Shown: in pieces, positions 22,225 through 33,354 of the stretch
Layout of the letters: each line of letters opens with the position of its first letter
Position numbering within the stretch: the first letter of the stretch is position 1
Assembly (NCBI GenBank): GCA_026008535.1
Contig: BRKX01000004.1
Location: forward strand, 27,780,501-27,844,500
DNA length: 64,000 bases
DNA from: Perilla frutescens
Taxonomy: Eukaryota > Streptophyta > Magnoliopsida > Lamiales > Lamiaceae
Direction of reading: 5' to 3'
Notes under the pieces: generated by a model
The model's input: the letters and a program-made list of their open reading frames with translations, nothing else
Databases searched by the model: none
What the model was told of the DNA's origin: nothing
Position numbers and translations under genes: made by a program

Positions 22225-23551
22225 TGATACGAGCACGATAAGCATCAACAAATAAAATCCAAGAATGCCATTGCAAGGTTCAAAGATTTTCGTGTTGTTC
22301 AAGATTAAAGATTGGAGATCAAGATTTGAAGAAGATCAAAGCATGAAGAACACAAGTGTTTTGAAGAAACGAGCTAACGAACAGCCAAGGAATCAAAGAT
22401 GGATCAAATTTACGTCCATTAATGATGAGGAAGCTTGTTCGAGAGCTTAGGAAGAAGAACGAGTCAATTTGGACGTGTGCATGGAAAGTTGCATGGAAAA
22501 CAGTGGATCTCGAATTTTCATGCATGGAGTTATTTTGATCGTGATTGGGGCCGTGAGTTTGGGAGATAATTCAGCCTATGATCGATTATTTTGAGAGTCC
22601 AAATTGGAGTTTTGAATACCCAAATTAATTGGGTTTATTTTTATCTAGTTTAGATTTTTATTATTTTTATTTTTGGTTTTTTTTATTATTTTCATTTTTA
22701 TTATTAGGGGAATTTCTAAAAGGTTTTATTTGTTAGGTAATTAGAGTTTTAAACATGGAAACTTCTTTCCTAGTTAGAATTCTAGTTTAGATAGGATTCC
22801 TAGTTTAATTAAGGCAGATTTCCTAGTTAGATTAGGATAACTTTATTTTCGAATTCCCTTATTATTCTACTTAGAATTTTCGTCCATCCCTCTACTATAA
22901 ATAGGGGATCATTGTTACTTTGATATTTAGACCATATTTGATTAAGAAGAATTTACCTTTCAATATTGTCTCACCCAAGATCCTCTTTTCTTAATTTTCA
23001 GTTGAAAATTGAACTCTTGAAAGCCTAGCAACTTCCCAGTTTTATTCTTAAATCTCGTTCTATTTCACTTGTGAGAATAGGGTTAGATTGCTATTGAAAA
23101 GACAACCGATTGTTGTACGTTTCGTGAGGTTATCTTCACGGGGTTTGCAGCTGTATTATCATCTCATTCTACAACAACATCAACGCTGAACGCCTTCAAC
23201 ATCATCCATCAACCACGCAACATCCATAACACCATCATCCATCAAGTTCAGTTCGAGTTAAACAAGTGTCCAAGGTCAGATCATCGAGTTTACCTATACG
23301 TGCTCAATTCAGCGAGTTAAGTACATATAGATAAAATTGAGTCATTCTTTATTTTTAATTCATTTTCTTTGTTTAGTTATTATCGAGTCTAATTCAGCAT
23401 ATTAATCGAGTCATAATCATCGTATTTTTAGTCATTTATATTGTCTAGTTTAGTCGGATTGAAGCTCGTCTTTAGTTAACGTGTGTTTCGATCTATAAGT
23501 CTTCCGCGCGTTTTTCTCTTGGTGTTGATCATCATACCGGGAATCATATCA
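22225..23551 (+). repeat. E5 3' LTR, different family from its 5' LTR
   Basis: This 1327-bp LTR runs from TGATACGAGC to GGGAATCATATCA and follows the polypurine tract AGAGGAGGGGAA. It has the same length as S2 (50536-51862), of which it is the plus-oriented relative. The TATA box is at 22896-22905. Confidence 0.88.
22896..22905 (+). promoter_or_regulatory. TATA box in E5 3' LTR
   Basis: TATAAATAGG is at the conserved LTR position. Confidence 0.65.
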
Positions 23552-23918
23552 ATAATTTTCATCCATCCCTACATTATAAATAGGGATCCTTTGTTAACAT
23601 TATTCATTAGACCATTATTGAATTCAATTTTAAACTTGTGAGTTTATTTTCTCTCTGAAGAACTTTTATCCAAATTTCATAATGTTTGTGAGATTCAATT
23701 TCGACTTATCAAACGGGTTCATCATCCCCGCTTGTGGCGTCTATATCAAATCCAAGTTCATATTTCCAATTGATCGCGGGTTACGAATTCGACTAGTTCG
23801 TGGTTCAACATCATTATGAGGCCAGGGTTTGGAACCATCCATCCAAATTGGTGAAACTGATACAAGTCCTGGGAAGTTCTACAGCTTTCTTTATCGTATG
23901 CCGGCGAGGATCGCATCA
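23552..23918 (+). repeat. LTR fragment closing the E5 block
   Basis: It begins in mid-LTR just before a TATAAATAGG-like box (about 23574) and ends GGCGAGGATCGCATCA, the end type of the N1/T7 LTRs in plus orientation. Its U3 is missing. Confidence 0.65.
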
Positions 23919-23923
23919 AGGTG

Positions 23924-24314
23924 TACGGGTGTAATTGTGGGTATAGGTGGACAAGGCTAAAAATTTCGATCCCCTTGTAGTGTAAGAGTTGAAATCTTGG
24001 TATGGAAGGGTTATGGGAATGGTAGGAAAAGATTGGGATGGAAAAGGATTAGTTTAGAAGGAAAGAGAGATCTAGATAAGGTAAATAGATTTGGTTGTGT
24101 TCTACTTAATGTGGACACAATCTAAATACTTAATCTAGAAGGAAAGAGTCTAAACTAAATAGGAAAGAGAGAATAAATCGAAATAAACAAGCTGAATTAT
24201 TTTTTTCTAATTTGTTTTTTAATACTATGAATGCAACAAAAATAAAATTACAACTCAACACAAACTATTAAACCACGAAGAACCAAAGCCGACGTGGCTT
24301 TGATACCACTTTAA
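23924..24314 (-). other. N4 leader, 5' piece with primer site
   Basis: The minus strand shows TGGTATCAAAGCCACG (24295-24310), six bases from the LTR end, then T/A-runs and a TACACCCG-rich end. This is the same order as in plus leaders. It has no gene. Confidence 0.78.
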
Positions 24315-24353
24315 TGATATGATCCTGGTATGATGATCAACACAGAGAGAGAT
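24315..24353 (-). repeat. N4 5' LTR, U5 tip
   Basis: TGATATGATCCTGG opens the LTR on the plus strand. It is cut after 39 bp at GAGAT by S1. Confidence 0.88.
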
Positions 24354-24390
24354 TGTAGTACCCGGGACTCTAATTATTCAATGATCATCT

Positions 24391-24392
24391 TG

Positions 24393-24423
<31 letters not shown>

Positions 24424-24445
24424 AATTATATATATATATATTTAA
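24391..24445. repeat. (AT)n microsatellite
   Basis: Three runs of TA dinucleotides are separated by GT and AA interruptions within S1. Confidence 0.85.
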
Positions 24446-25700
24446 TTTCATGTCAATTACATTTATTTATAAATATGCTTCCACGCATGGAATAAGAAGT
24501 TAAGGTATCCATGTGTATTTCTATAATTATAATAATTAATTTGATAAGTATTAGATGTCTTTGTAATGAGAGGCTTGAGCATTTACATCTATTTTTTATC
24601 AACTAAGGGAAATATATACACTAAAGTCGTAAATCCTCATAAATTAAGGAAAATTTGTTGTTAAAGAAGGTTAGTGTTTCAATCTTTTGTTTATCTATGT
24701 ATTTTGAGAGTTGGATTGAAGTTAATAATTATTTGTTCGAATAAGTAAAATATATAATAATATCATGATTTGTTTTGGAATAAATGAAATATATGTGAAT
24801 GGATGAATTTATAACTAATTTGTGTCTAGGGATATATATCATAATTGCTAATAAAATTTAAATAGGGAACTTTAATTCATTATAATTGCTTTGAAAATAT
24901 TGGCGAAATGATGGTTGTAATATTTCAATTTCTTTTGAATGTTTTTGAGTAATTTAAAAGCTTAGAATATTTGTATTGTTTGATATTTCATTAGTAGGAA
25001 TTTAAGTTAATTCTAAAGTGAGTTTTATTAGTATAATATGGCATCAATATATGGAATACATGAACTTGGAATAAAATTAATATTCATTCTATGCTCACAA
25101 TCGAAATATGTTTAAGGAAATGAATGAATTTTTAGCATTGGGTTCAAAAGTTGGTTAATTAGAATCTATTTGAATAAATGAAATAATAATCGATTCTTAT
25201 TTAGGAAATGGTGTTTATGGAAACAAATTCAGAAGTGAGATTTGTTATAATTGAACTTCATAAAGGATGAATTGAATTAAAGTTAAAATAGATATTTTTA
25301 TTAAGAAAGAAATAATTGTATAAATAATAGTTAGTTACTGTTGTTTTATTTAATAACCTGTATATTAATATTATAATATATTTTGCATAGACTTTATTGA
25401 GAAAGTGCTTGGTCTAGGATTTCAGATAGCATAAGCTGCAGATTCAAGGTAAGTAGAAATCCATCCTCAACTACAATGTATGAACATAGTATTATTTGAT
25501 AATACATGTTTATTATTTATTATTGTGTATTGTATTTCTTTACATTAAATATCTTGTATATGAGCACGAGCATATGCATGCACGTCATGTAGATATTGTT
25601 GAGGTTGCATGCATGAAATGGTTTTGAGAGAGAGAAAATGTTCTGTTTGGGATTGGTCACCACCAGCCCGTGTTGTGCTGTGTTGATATTTGTGCCTCGA

Positions 25701-25985
25701 GTGGGATGACTTCTATGTGGGATCAAAGGGAACAAGCAGGGGGCGTGTCCCTTGGGGTCCAGGGAGGATGGTCCACTTCGACTGCACCTTTGAGGTGATG
25801 AGTGGCTGATGTGGGATGACTTCCATGTGGGATCAAAGGGAACAGGCAGGGGGCGTGTCCCTTGGGGTCCAGGGAGGATGGTCCACTTCGACTGCACCTT
25901 TGAGGTGATGAGTGGCTGATGTGGGATGACTTTCATGTGGGATCAAAGGGAACAGGCAGGGGGCGTGTCCCTTGGGGTCCAGGAA
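25701..25985. repeat. 110-bp tandem repeat, about 2.6 copies
   Basis: The unit starts GTGGGATGAC at 25701, 25811 and 25921. Copies one and two run full length, and the third diverges after CTTGGGGTCCAGG. The unit includes GGGGCGTGTCCCTTGGGG, unusually GC-rich for this AT-rich solo LTR. Confidence 0.92.
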
Positions 25986-26644
25986 GGATGAGCCACATGA
26001 GTGCACTAATCACATTCTGGCCAAGTGATATTGAATATATTATGAGTTCATGACTCATGTTGGTGTCTGGTGAAGGGAGCCAAGTTCCTAAACGTTAAAA
26101 ATGCTTTTGAGATGGCATAAAAGTATGTTATTCACGAGCATTTCATGTTTGTGGTGGTGTTGTAACTTGCACGTGTTGTGACTGCTAATGAACATGCATG
26201 TGCATGATTTCTACTTACTGAGCTTTAGCTCATGTAGTTCATGCATTGTAGGTGAAAGTGATAACGTGTGGTGCATTAATGCATGAATGTTTAAAGCTGT
26301 GACAAGTCCTGAGAAGTGTATACATGGATGACGACCTGTGAGGAGGGCAAAGGCTTATTTTATTATATTTTTCCGCTTAGATGTTATAGGTTTGTATTCA
26401 AATTTATCTGGATATTCTTAGAATATTTCTACAAAGAAAGTAATAATTTCTTTACGCTCTTTAGTAAATTATATTTTATAATTATCGATCATCTTAGTGC
26501 ACCACATGTTAAGCTAAATTTTTAATATTTAACACTTTTTAATAGAAAAGTACATACTTATATTTTACAAAGAGACAACTCACCCGTATTTTTACATTAC
26601 TTTATATTTTACATTTATTTTATTGGGCCGGGTGTTACAAAGAT

Positions 26645-27794
26645 ACGCGCAGAAGACTTATAGATCGAAACACATCAGGCGAATGACGGATTCAATCCGA
26701 CAGATAATAAGATACAAATAAACGACAAACAAGGAAAATAAGACTCGATTATATGCTAGACACCTAAGATACTTAGAAATATGACTCAACTAAGATAAAA
26801 CACAATCAAATAAACACTTAAAGGTACGAAATTGGGCAGATTTAGGATATGTGTTATTTAGGGTGAATTGAGCATGTATAGATGATGAACGAATTATGGG
26901 GTGGATTTGGGCTATTTGGTGGACTATGGATGATGATGATACGTACATAATGTAGGGATGAAGGTAGATGAGCGATGGAGATGTAATTGAAAGGTAGAAG
27001 AAAATTACTTACTCGAACCCCGTCTTACGGTGAAGACGAAACGTGATTTCTCGTAAACTCCAAGTTGGATAGCACTCCCCCCTAGACTCGATGGAATAGA
27101 AAAGATCTTGAAATAGGACTTATTATTTGCTAGATCAAAAGAACTTGATAAATGGGTGATCAACCAAAGGATCGTGAGACAATTGAGAAATTAATCTTTT
27201 ATTTCATGCAACGTCGAAGAAATAAAGTTCACAACTGATCCCTTTATATAGTATAGGGATTATGAACGAAAATAAAGTCCTATAATACTAAGAAACCAAA
27301 AATAAAAAGGTTTCCTACCTTGATTAGAAGTCTAATTAAGGTAAGATAAAAAAAACCAAAAATAAAGATAATAAAAATCCTATCTAGATAAAATTAAACC
27401 CAATTGGATTTGGGCCTTCAATCTTCAATTTGGACTCTTAAAAATATCAAACATGGGCTGAATTAATCTCCTCAAATTCGGCACCCAATTACGAGCAAAA
27501 ATAACAGCATGCATGAAAAATCGAGATCCACTGTTTCTCATGCACACGTCCAAATTGACTCGAATTTCTTCCTAAGCTCTTGAACAACCTTCCTCATCAT
27601 TAGTGAACATAAAGTTGATCCATCTTTGATGCCTAGGCTGCTCATTCCATTGTTTCTTCAAAACACTTGTGTTCTTCATGTTTTGTTCTTCAAACCTAGA
27701 TCTCCAATCTTTAATTATTAACAAAGTAACAATCTTGGAAACTTTTAATGGAAGCTTTGGATTTGATTTGTTGACGCTTATCGTGCTCATATCA
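26645..27794 (-). repeat. N4 5' LTR, main part
   Basis: This continues the LTR after S1 (ACGCGCAGAAGACTTATAG) and ends GTGCTCATATCA. It matches 14128-15329 nearly base for base by eye. Confidence 0.9.
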
Positions 27795-27799
27795 CCTGC

Positions 27800-27868
27800 T
27801 GACATGTTCGATTCTAGAGTCTTCCGCGCATTTCTGTCCGGTGTCGATCTTCTGTCGAGATCACATCA
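27800..27868 (+). repeat. N3 5' LTR, last 69 bp
   Basis: TGACATGTTCGATTCTAGAG to GAGATCACATCA completes the LTR interrupted at 14127. A primer site follows. Confidence 0.85.
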
Positions 27869-28294
27869 TAAATTTGGTATCAGAGCCACGTCAGCTCGGT
27901 TGGTCGTGGTTCAATCCTATGTTTCAATTTATTACTTACGTGTCAGTCGATGTGTCTATCAAGTTGTAATAGTTAGTGTTCATTCAAAAAAAAGACGAAC
28001 AAAAAAAATCTCGGTAAAAAAAAGGAGAGAGACCGAAATAAAAAAAATCGTTTAAAAAAAAATCCAATTTGATTCTTAATTTACCTTTTGAGTCCTATTT
28101 TATTTTTAGTACTTTCCTTTTAGTACTAATCCATAGTTGGAGTTACCTTTTGAGTCTTATTTTATTTTTGTAACTTTCCTTCTAGTATAGTTCTTTAGTT
28201 GGTAATTTCCTTTTGAGTTGTAATTTATTTTTAGTTTTTTCAATCTAGAGTCTAGTCTAATTACGGTATTTAGATTGTGTCACACTAGTGGTAC
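27869..28294 (+). other. N3 leader, first part
   Basis: A perfect primer site TGGTATCAGAGCCACG (27875-27890) is followed by an A-tract array (27985-28065) and the TTTTGAGT/TAGTACT words seen in E3. It stops at GGTAC (28290-28294), the target duplication of N6. Confidence 0.85.
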
Positions 28295-29153
28295 TGATAT
28301 GGATAAAGAACCCATTGAATACATTGATTCAAGAACCCGTCATTTGATGATAGGCAGCGGTCACCCCAGATCGAGAATCCGGTTTGATCTTTTCTAGAGC
28401 TTGAAACCTTGACCCGTTGGCTATATAATCAGCCAAGAACCTTGGTATGTTTGAATGCCACAAGACCTTGCTCAAAATCTTGATAATTTATTAAACAATT
28501 AAAAAACTCTATAAAGAAAATTCAACTCACAAAGCAATTAAGCTAATTTTCGTTTATCATTCAAGTTGTCCTTGTAAACACAAGTACAACCCTATTTATA
28601 GGACAAAGAAGACTCTTAGATACATGTCATGGATGCACACCACTAAGGGCTGATTATTAAAGCTCATTTACATCATTTAGAAGCTATAATATAGACCCCA
28701 TGAACCCTCCACTAAAGACTCCATGATCACCACTAAAGTCTAGCTATTAAGGTTCATTTACACCACTTAGGAGTTACAAAAGACCCCACTAACCTAGACA
28801 ATAACTCTTGAACTCAAAAGACACAAAAATAACACTTATCTAATAAAATAAAATATCACTTATTTTAGGGCATGAAGATGCCACGAAAATAATCTTCACA
28901 CCTCTCCAATTTAGGCCTTCAAGATGGATATGAGACAAGTCCAATTCATCATGTCGAATGCAGCCCATCAACTTGAATAAAATTCACCGTTTGGCCCAAT
29001 GTAGAATCCTCATGCATGTTATCTCTTATTTCAGCTATAGTGATCATCATAGCCTATTTTATTTGCTTAGCCCGTGCCCTTGTAATTGGTCTATCATGCA
29101 CGATCAAAGGATCCTTCTTGTATGCTTTAGATCTGTCGGGTGCATCTCCATCA
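28295..29153 (-). repeat. N6 3' LTR
   Basis: TGATATGG to CATCTCCATCA on the plus strand. On the minus strand the first LTR codons continue the pol frame (HDRPITRARAKQIK), and a TATAAATAGG box is at 28591-28600. Confidence 0.92.
28591..28600 (-). promoter_or_regulatory. TATA box in N6 3' LTR
   Basis: The minus strand reads TATAAATAGG. The right LTR has the same box near 32168-32177. Confidence 0.65.
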
Positions 29154-29500
29154 TTCTCTTCTTCTTCGAAAGGATTCGTCCTCGAATCTACATCACCAAA
29201 ATAAGGAGAAAGGTTAGCAACGTTAAAAGTAACATTTATAGTATACTTACCTAGTAGATCAAGCTTGTAAGCATTATCATTCACTCTTGCATTCACTTCA
29301 AATGATACATCTCTTGTTGGCTGCAACTTAGATTTCCTTTTTGTTGAACACCTCTTTTCCACAAAATGTAGCCAAACCCAACCTCCCGGATCAAAAATAA
29401 ATTGCTTTGGTCCTTGTTGTCTTGTTTGACATATTTTTCAATTCTTTTCTTAACGTCAAATCTCATCTTTTCACGCAACTTTCTCACCATGTCAACCTTT
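29054..29500 (-). pseudogene. N6 pol remnant: integrase C-terminus
   Basis: After an internal deletion the protein resumes at FNSSKPILVEERLSLD, a segment that follows the integrase core in this family. It continues with RKLREKMRFDVKKRIEKYVKQ. A frameshift near 29360 then leads to RKSKLQPTRDVSFEVNARV, NDNAYKLDLLGKY, FNVANLSPYFGDVDSRTNPF and a stop inside the LTR. The catalytic core and zinc domain are absent. This end closely resembles the E1 integrase end at 5524-5745. Confidence 0.85.
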
Positions 29501-30131
29501 GCATTAGTACTATCAAGACTCAAACGTTCTTCAACAAGTATTGGCTTTGATGAATTAAAACAAACTCTAAATATAAGTAATCCACTTGGATCTTCATCCG
29601 GAAAGATGACTTTGAAATCCTGCAAAAGAGAAACAAATGTACTACACAAAGATGGAGTTAGTTCGTTAGTGCTAAAATAAGACTCTCTATACACCAAGAT
29701 GAACACACTCTTTTCTTGAACTATCTCTCTCTTCATCTCTCTAGCTCTTATATAGAAATTTTGTTTCTTTTTTTCCACACTCTTATTTTTCTCTCGACTC
29801 TTTTTTTCACTCGAGTTTTTTTCACTTTCATTACTTTCTTTTCCCTCACTATCTCTAGCTCTCCTTGCTTGTGACATTTTGAGCTGATCCTCTTGTACTT
29901 GTTGCGGACTCAATGAAACAAGCATGACTGATTTGCTTTTGTGCTTGAAAGTGTATCTATTGAGGAATCCATCATGAGTCACTCTTCGATAAAATTGCCA
30001 AGGTCTACCCAAAAGAATGTGACTAGCATGCATAAGAACCACATCATAAAGAACTTCATCTCTGTAGTTGCCAATTGAAAAGAAATATGCACTTGTTTTG
30101 TCACTCAAATTTCTCCACATTCATTAAGCCA
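29501..30131 (-). pseudogene. N6 protease C-terminal half and pre-RT linker
   Basis: After a stop at about 30131 the frame goes on with DEVLYDVVLMHASHILLGRPWQF, here split by reading but in one frame, then YTFKHKSKSVMLVSLSPQQVQEDQ. A Lys/Glu/Ser-rich linker follows, then the pre-RT region (SLLQDFKVIFPDEDPSGL). It ends at LLIFRV, where the deletion joins integrase sequence, so no RT remains. HILLGRPW is the conserved motif after the protease active site in this group. Confidence 0.85.
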
Positions 30132-31281
30132 TTATAGCTTATATGGATGAGGATGCTTCATAGTGGCTAAGCTCAATTTCTTCACCATTTCAGAACTAGC
30201 AACGTTAGTACAACTACCACCATCAATAATCAACATGCAAACTTTACCTTGAACTAAACATCGTGTGTGGAAGATGTTTTCTCTTTGTTGTTCTTCAGTT
30301 TTGATTTGCACATTTAGAACTCTTCGAACCACCAAGAGTTCTCTATGTTCCAGTACAATTTCCTCCGGTTTCTCTTCTTCACCATCATCTTCTTCATGCT
30401 CACTTTCAGATTTTATCTCTCCATTAGGCTTCAAAATCATTGCCCTTTTGTTTGGATATTGAGATGCAATGTGGCCAAATCCATAACAATGAAAGCATTT
30501 GATATCTCTATTTCTCGTAGAAGTAGAAGTAGAGATGGTACCTTTTCCCTTGTCATCTTCATTTGCTTTGGTTTTGGACAGCTCACTTTGAGGTTTTGAA
30601 TCTACCCCAAAAGTTGGTTTGGATGCCCCATCTTTTGGCGTGTATGAAGATTGAGAATTTGTTGGATAACTCCTTTGGAAATTCCCCTTCTTCTTCAATT
30701 GCCTCTCCACCTTTATGGCTGCATGAACCATATCTTCAAGCTCCACATAGTGTTGAAGCTCCACGATGTTGGAAATCTCCCTATTCAGCCCACATAAGAA
30801 ACGAACCATGGTTGCTTCTCTATCTTCTTCAAAATTTTCCCTAATCATGGAAATCTCTATCTCTTTGAAGTACTCATCAACAGATTTTGTACCTTGATGT
30901 ATAGATTGGAGTTTTTGATATAATTCACGAAAATAATGAGAAGGAACAAATCTCTTACGCATGATGATCTTCATTTCCTCCCATGAAGAAATTGGTCGTT
31001 CTCCATAGCGTCTTTGATTTTTGATCAATTGATCCCACAAACTATAGCATAGTCTGTGAATTCAATTGCAGCAAGTCTCTCACCTTATTCGCCTCTGAAT
31101 AGTTGTGACACTCAAAAATGAGTTCCACCTTTCTTTCCCACTCCAAATAAGCTTCGGGATCATTTCTTCCTTGGAAAGTTGGAATGTTCATTTTAATACT
31201 TCCCAAATCACGATCCACTTCATTTAGTTGTCTTCTTCTTCCTCTCCATTGATTTTGATTCATATGACCAAAATCATCCAC
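30132..31281 (-). pseudogene. N6 gag with zinc knuckle and protease active site
   Basis: The capsid starts at 31281 (FQGRNDPEAYLEWERKVEL, ECHNYSEANKV), is frame-shifted near 31040, and then runs open for 302 codons: MIMRKRFVPSHYFREL-type text, SIHQGTKSVDEYFKE, RFLCGLNREISNIVEL, VHAAIKVERQL, a Ser/Lys-rich linker, a zinc knuckle CFHCYGFGHIASQYPNKR and an acidic stretch. The protease follows with IIDGGSCTNVAS. The knuckle's last cysteine is Tyr (C-X2-C-X4-H-X4-Y). DGGS in place of DSG is usual in many plant gypsy proteases, to my knowledge. The gag role, RNA packaging, follows from the family. Confidence 0.9.
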
Positions 31282-31871
31282 CCCTTCAGATTCTCCTTCA
31301 TCTTGATGCCTCCATTGGTTTCCTTGAGGGTTTGCATTCCTTCGAGGTGTTTGTTGCTCTAACCTCTCCTTACAAATTGTTGTTGCATAGCTTGTAAGGT
31401 ATAGTCTCCACCTTGATTTCTATTTTCAAATGTCTCTTCCATGATCCTCAGAACACTCGTATATCACACAAAAAAATAAAAATAAAAAATGATCCTTACA
31501 AGTCACTCATATATCACTCTTTGGCTTTTACCACCCCTCAAATATTCTCACCACTCGATGCCTTTTACCACTCAATTCTCAATTGTAGAACTCAAAAGAA
31601 TAAGAACAAATCAATAATCAAGACAAGTGTAGAATGACAATCAACTAACTATAGTTCTAAGGGTCAAATATATGGAATTTGTAGGGATAAATATAAGAAC
31701 TGATTTTTTTTTCTACTCTTTTTTGCACTATTGTAGAGAAGAACAAAAGATAGATATGATAAAATGAAGAACGATTTTCATTTTTTTTTTTGCGAACAAG
31801 ATGATACCTTGTTTTTGGAAGATAGATGGACAAGATGGTCAGATCAATACCAGATTGCTCTGATACCAAAC
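31282..31871 (-). other. N6 5' leader with primer site
   Basis: The primer site on the minus strand is TGGTATCAGAGC (31857-31868), three bases from the LTR. The leader has T/A-rich runs (31700-31800) and no supported gene. Confidence 0.82.
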
Positions 31872-32692
31872 TGATATGGACGAAGGATCCATTGAATATA
31901 TTGATTCAAGAACTCGTCATTTGATGATAGGCAGCGGTCACCCCAGATCGAGAATCCGGTTTGATCTTTCCTAGAGCTTGAAACCTTGACCCGTTGGCTA
32001 TATAATCAGCCAAGAACCTTGGTATGTTTGAATGCCACAAGAGCTTGCTTAAAATCTTGATAAGTTCTTAAACAATTGAAAAACTCTACAAAGAGAATTC
32101 AACTCACAAAGCAATTAAGCTAATTTTCGTTCATCATTCAAGTTGTCCTTGTAAACACAAGTACAACCTTATTTATAGGACAAAGAAGACTCTTGGATGC
32201 ATGTCATGGATGCACACCACTAAGGGCTGATTATTAAAGCTCCTGTATATATAATTTAGAATCTATAATAAAGACCCCATGAACCCTCCACTAAAGACTC
32301 CATGATCACCACTAAAGTCTAGCTATTAAGGTTCATTTACACCACTTAGGAGTTACAAAAGACCACACTAACCTAGACAATAACTCTTGAACTCAAAAGA
32401 CACAAAAATAACACTTATCTAATAAAATAAAATATCACTTATTTTAGGGCATGAAGATGCCACAAAAATAATCTTCACACCTCTCCAATTTAGGCCTTCA
32501 AGATGGATATGAGACAAGTTCAATTAATCATGTAAAATGCAGCCCATCAACTAAAATAAAATTCACTATTTGGCCCAATGTAGAATCCTCATGCATGTTA
32601 TCTCTTATTTCAGCTATAGTGATCATCATAGCCTCTTTAATTTGCTTAGCTCGTGCCCTTGTAATTGGTCCATCATGCACGATCAACGGATC
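31872..32692 (-). repeat. N6 5' LTR, main part
   Basis: This is the copy of 28295-29153, cut at GGATC (32688-32692) by T7. The last 40 bp are at 47695-47734. Confidence 0.92.
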
Positions 32693-33354
32693 TGATGCGA
32701 TCCTCACCAACACGACGACGATGATAGCGGTTGTATACCTAGGACTGTATCTGGTTCCACAAGATAGGATAGAAATCCGAAACCTTAGCCTCACAACGAC
32801 GTTGAACCACAGATGTTGATCTGCAACCTGCAGATAATTGGAAACACGAACTTGAATTAAAGTGAGGACGCCACAAACAGATATGAACGGCTGTTTGGTA
32901 AGTCAGGATTTGTTGAACACGACACACGGTTCAATAAAAATCTCTGGAGAGAATTCTAAAATTTAATATATCAAAAGCTCCCTTAAAAATAATGTACTCA
33001 ACCCCTTATATAGGTGGCTAACTAAATCAAACCCTAACTAGGAAAACTAGAAATAGAAGGAAATAAAAAATTACTAAAAATTTGGAAAATAATAAAAATC
33101 CGCTACTGAACTGGACGCGACACGGGTTCAGTCGCGCCGAGCTCTGTCGGATCACGTCTCGAAGGGCACGAGTGCGGTCACACCGCCACTGTGGTCGGAC
33201 CGCGCCTCCCTTGGTGCTTTTCACCCCTCTAAATCAACACACGGTCGCGCCTCGCCTGTGCTCGGGTTGCGCCTCCTGCACTTTTGAGCCTCCATTGCGC
33301 GATCCTCTCGGACATTCGAACTCGATCATTGGCACCCTATCCAGGATCGTATCA
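32693..33354 (-). repeat. T7 LTR 1 (outer left)
   Basis: TGATGCGATCC to GGATCGTATCA. It keeps the TATATAAGG box (minus strand, 33004-33012) that inner LTRs have lost. Confidence 0.92.
33004..33012 (-). promoter_or_regulatory. TATA box in T7 LTR 1
   Basis: The minus strand reads TATATAAGG. Only LTR 1 and LTR 8 of the array have it. Confidence 0.6.

Larger units (their letters stand above)
16352..23918 (+). mobile_element. E5: chimeric gypsy element with unlike LTRs
   Basis: E5 starts with an E1-family LTR (16352-17598), continues with leader, gag, protease and RT. It ends with an LTR of the S2/N4 family (22225-23551) and then a 367-bp LTR fragment ending GGATCGCATCA. Flanks AAGTG (16347-16351) and AGGTG (23919-23923) agree in four of five bases, so the whole block looks like one insertion into the N4 leader. 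RNase H and integrase are missing. Confidence 0.72.
24354..26639. mobile_element. S1: 2.3-kb solo LTR
   Basis: It starts TGTAGTACCCGGG, ends GGGCCGGGTGTTACA, and is flanked by GAGAT (24349-24353) and AAGAT (26640-26644), differing at one base. It holds no gag or pol and no second LTR, so a long solo LTR is the best reading. The CCGGG-containing ends and size recall long LTRs of plant chromoviruses, which is inference. Orientation cannot be set. Inside are an (AT)n tract and a 110-bp tandem repeat. Confidence 0.72.
14128..27794 (-). mobile_element. N4: non-autonomous LTR element, itself nested
   Basis: N4 has LTRs at 14128-15329 and at 24315-24353 plus 26645-27794, about 1.2 kb each and nearly identical by eye. 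It has a primer site beside the right LTR and a polypurine tract beside the left one. Flanking CCCGC (14123-14127) and CCTGC (27795-27799) are a target duplication with one change. The N3 LTR reads through when N4 is removed (CCTTTCCCGC to TGACATGTTCGATTC). E5 (16352-23918) and S1 (24354-26639) are inserted in it. Confidence 0.88.

Noticed and set aside
24391..24445. (AT)n tract as a MITE or replication origin
   Set aside because: It is simple-sequence DNA inside S1 with no terminal repeats or duplication of its own.
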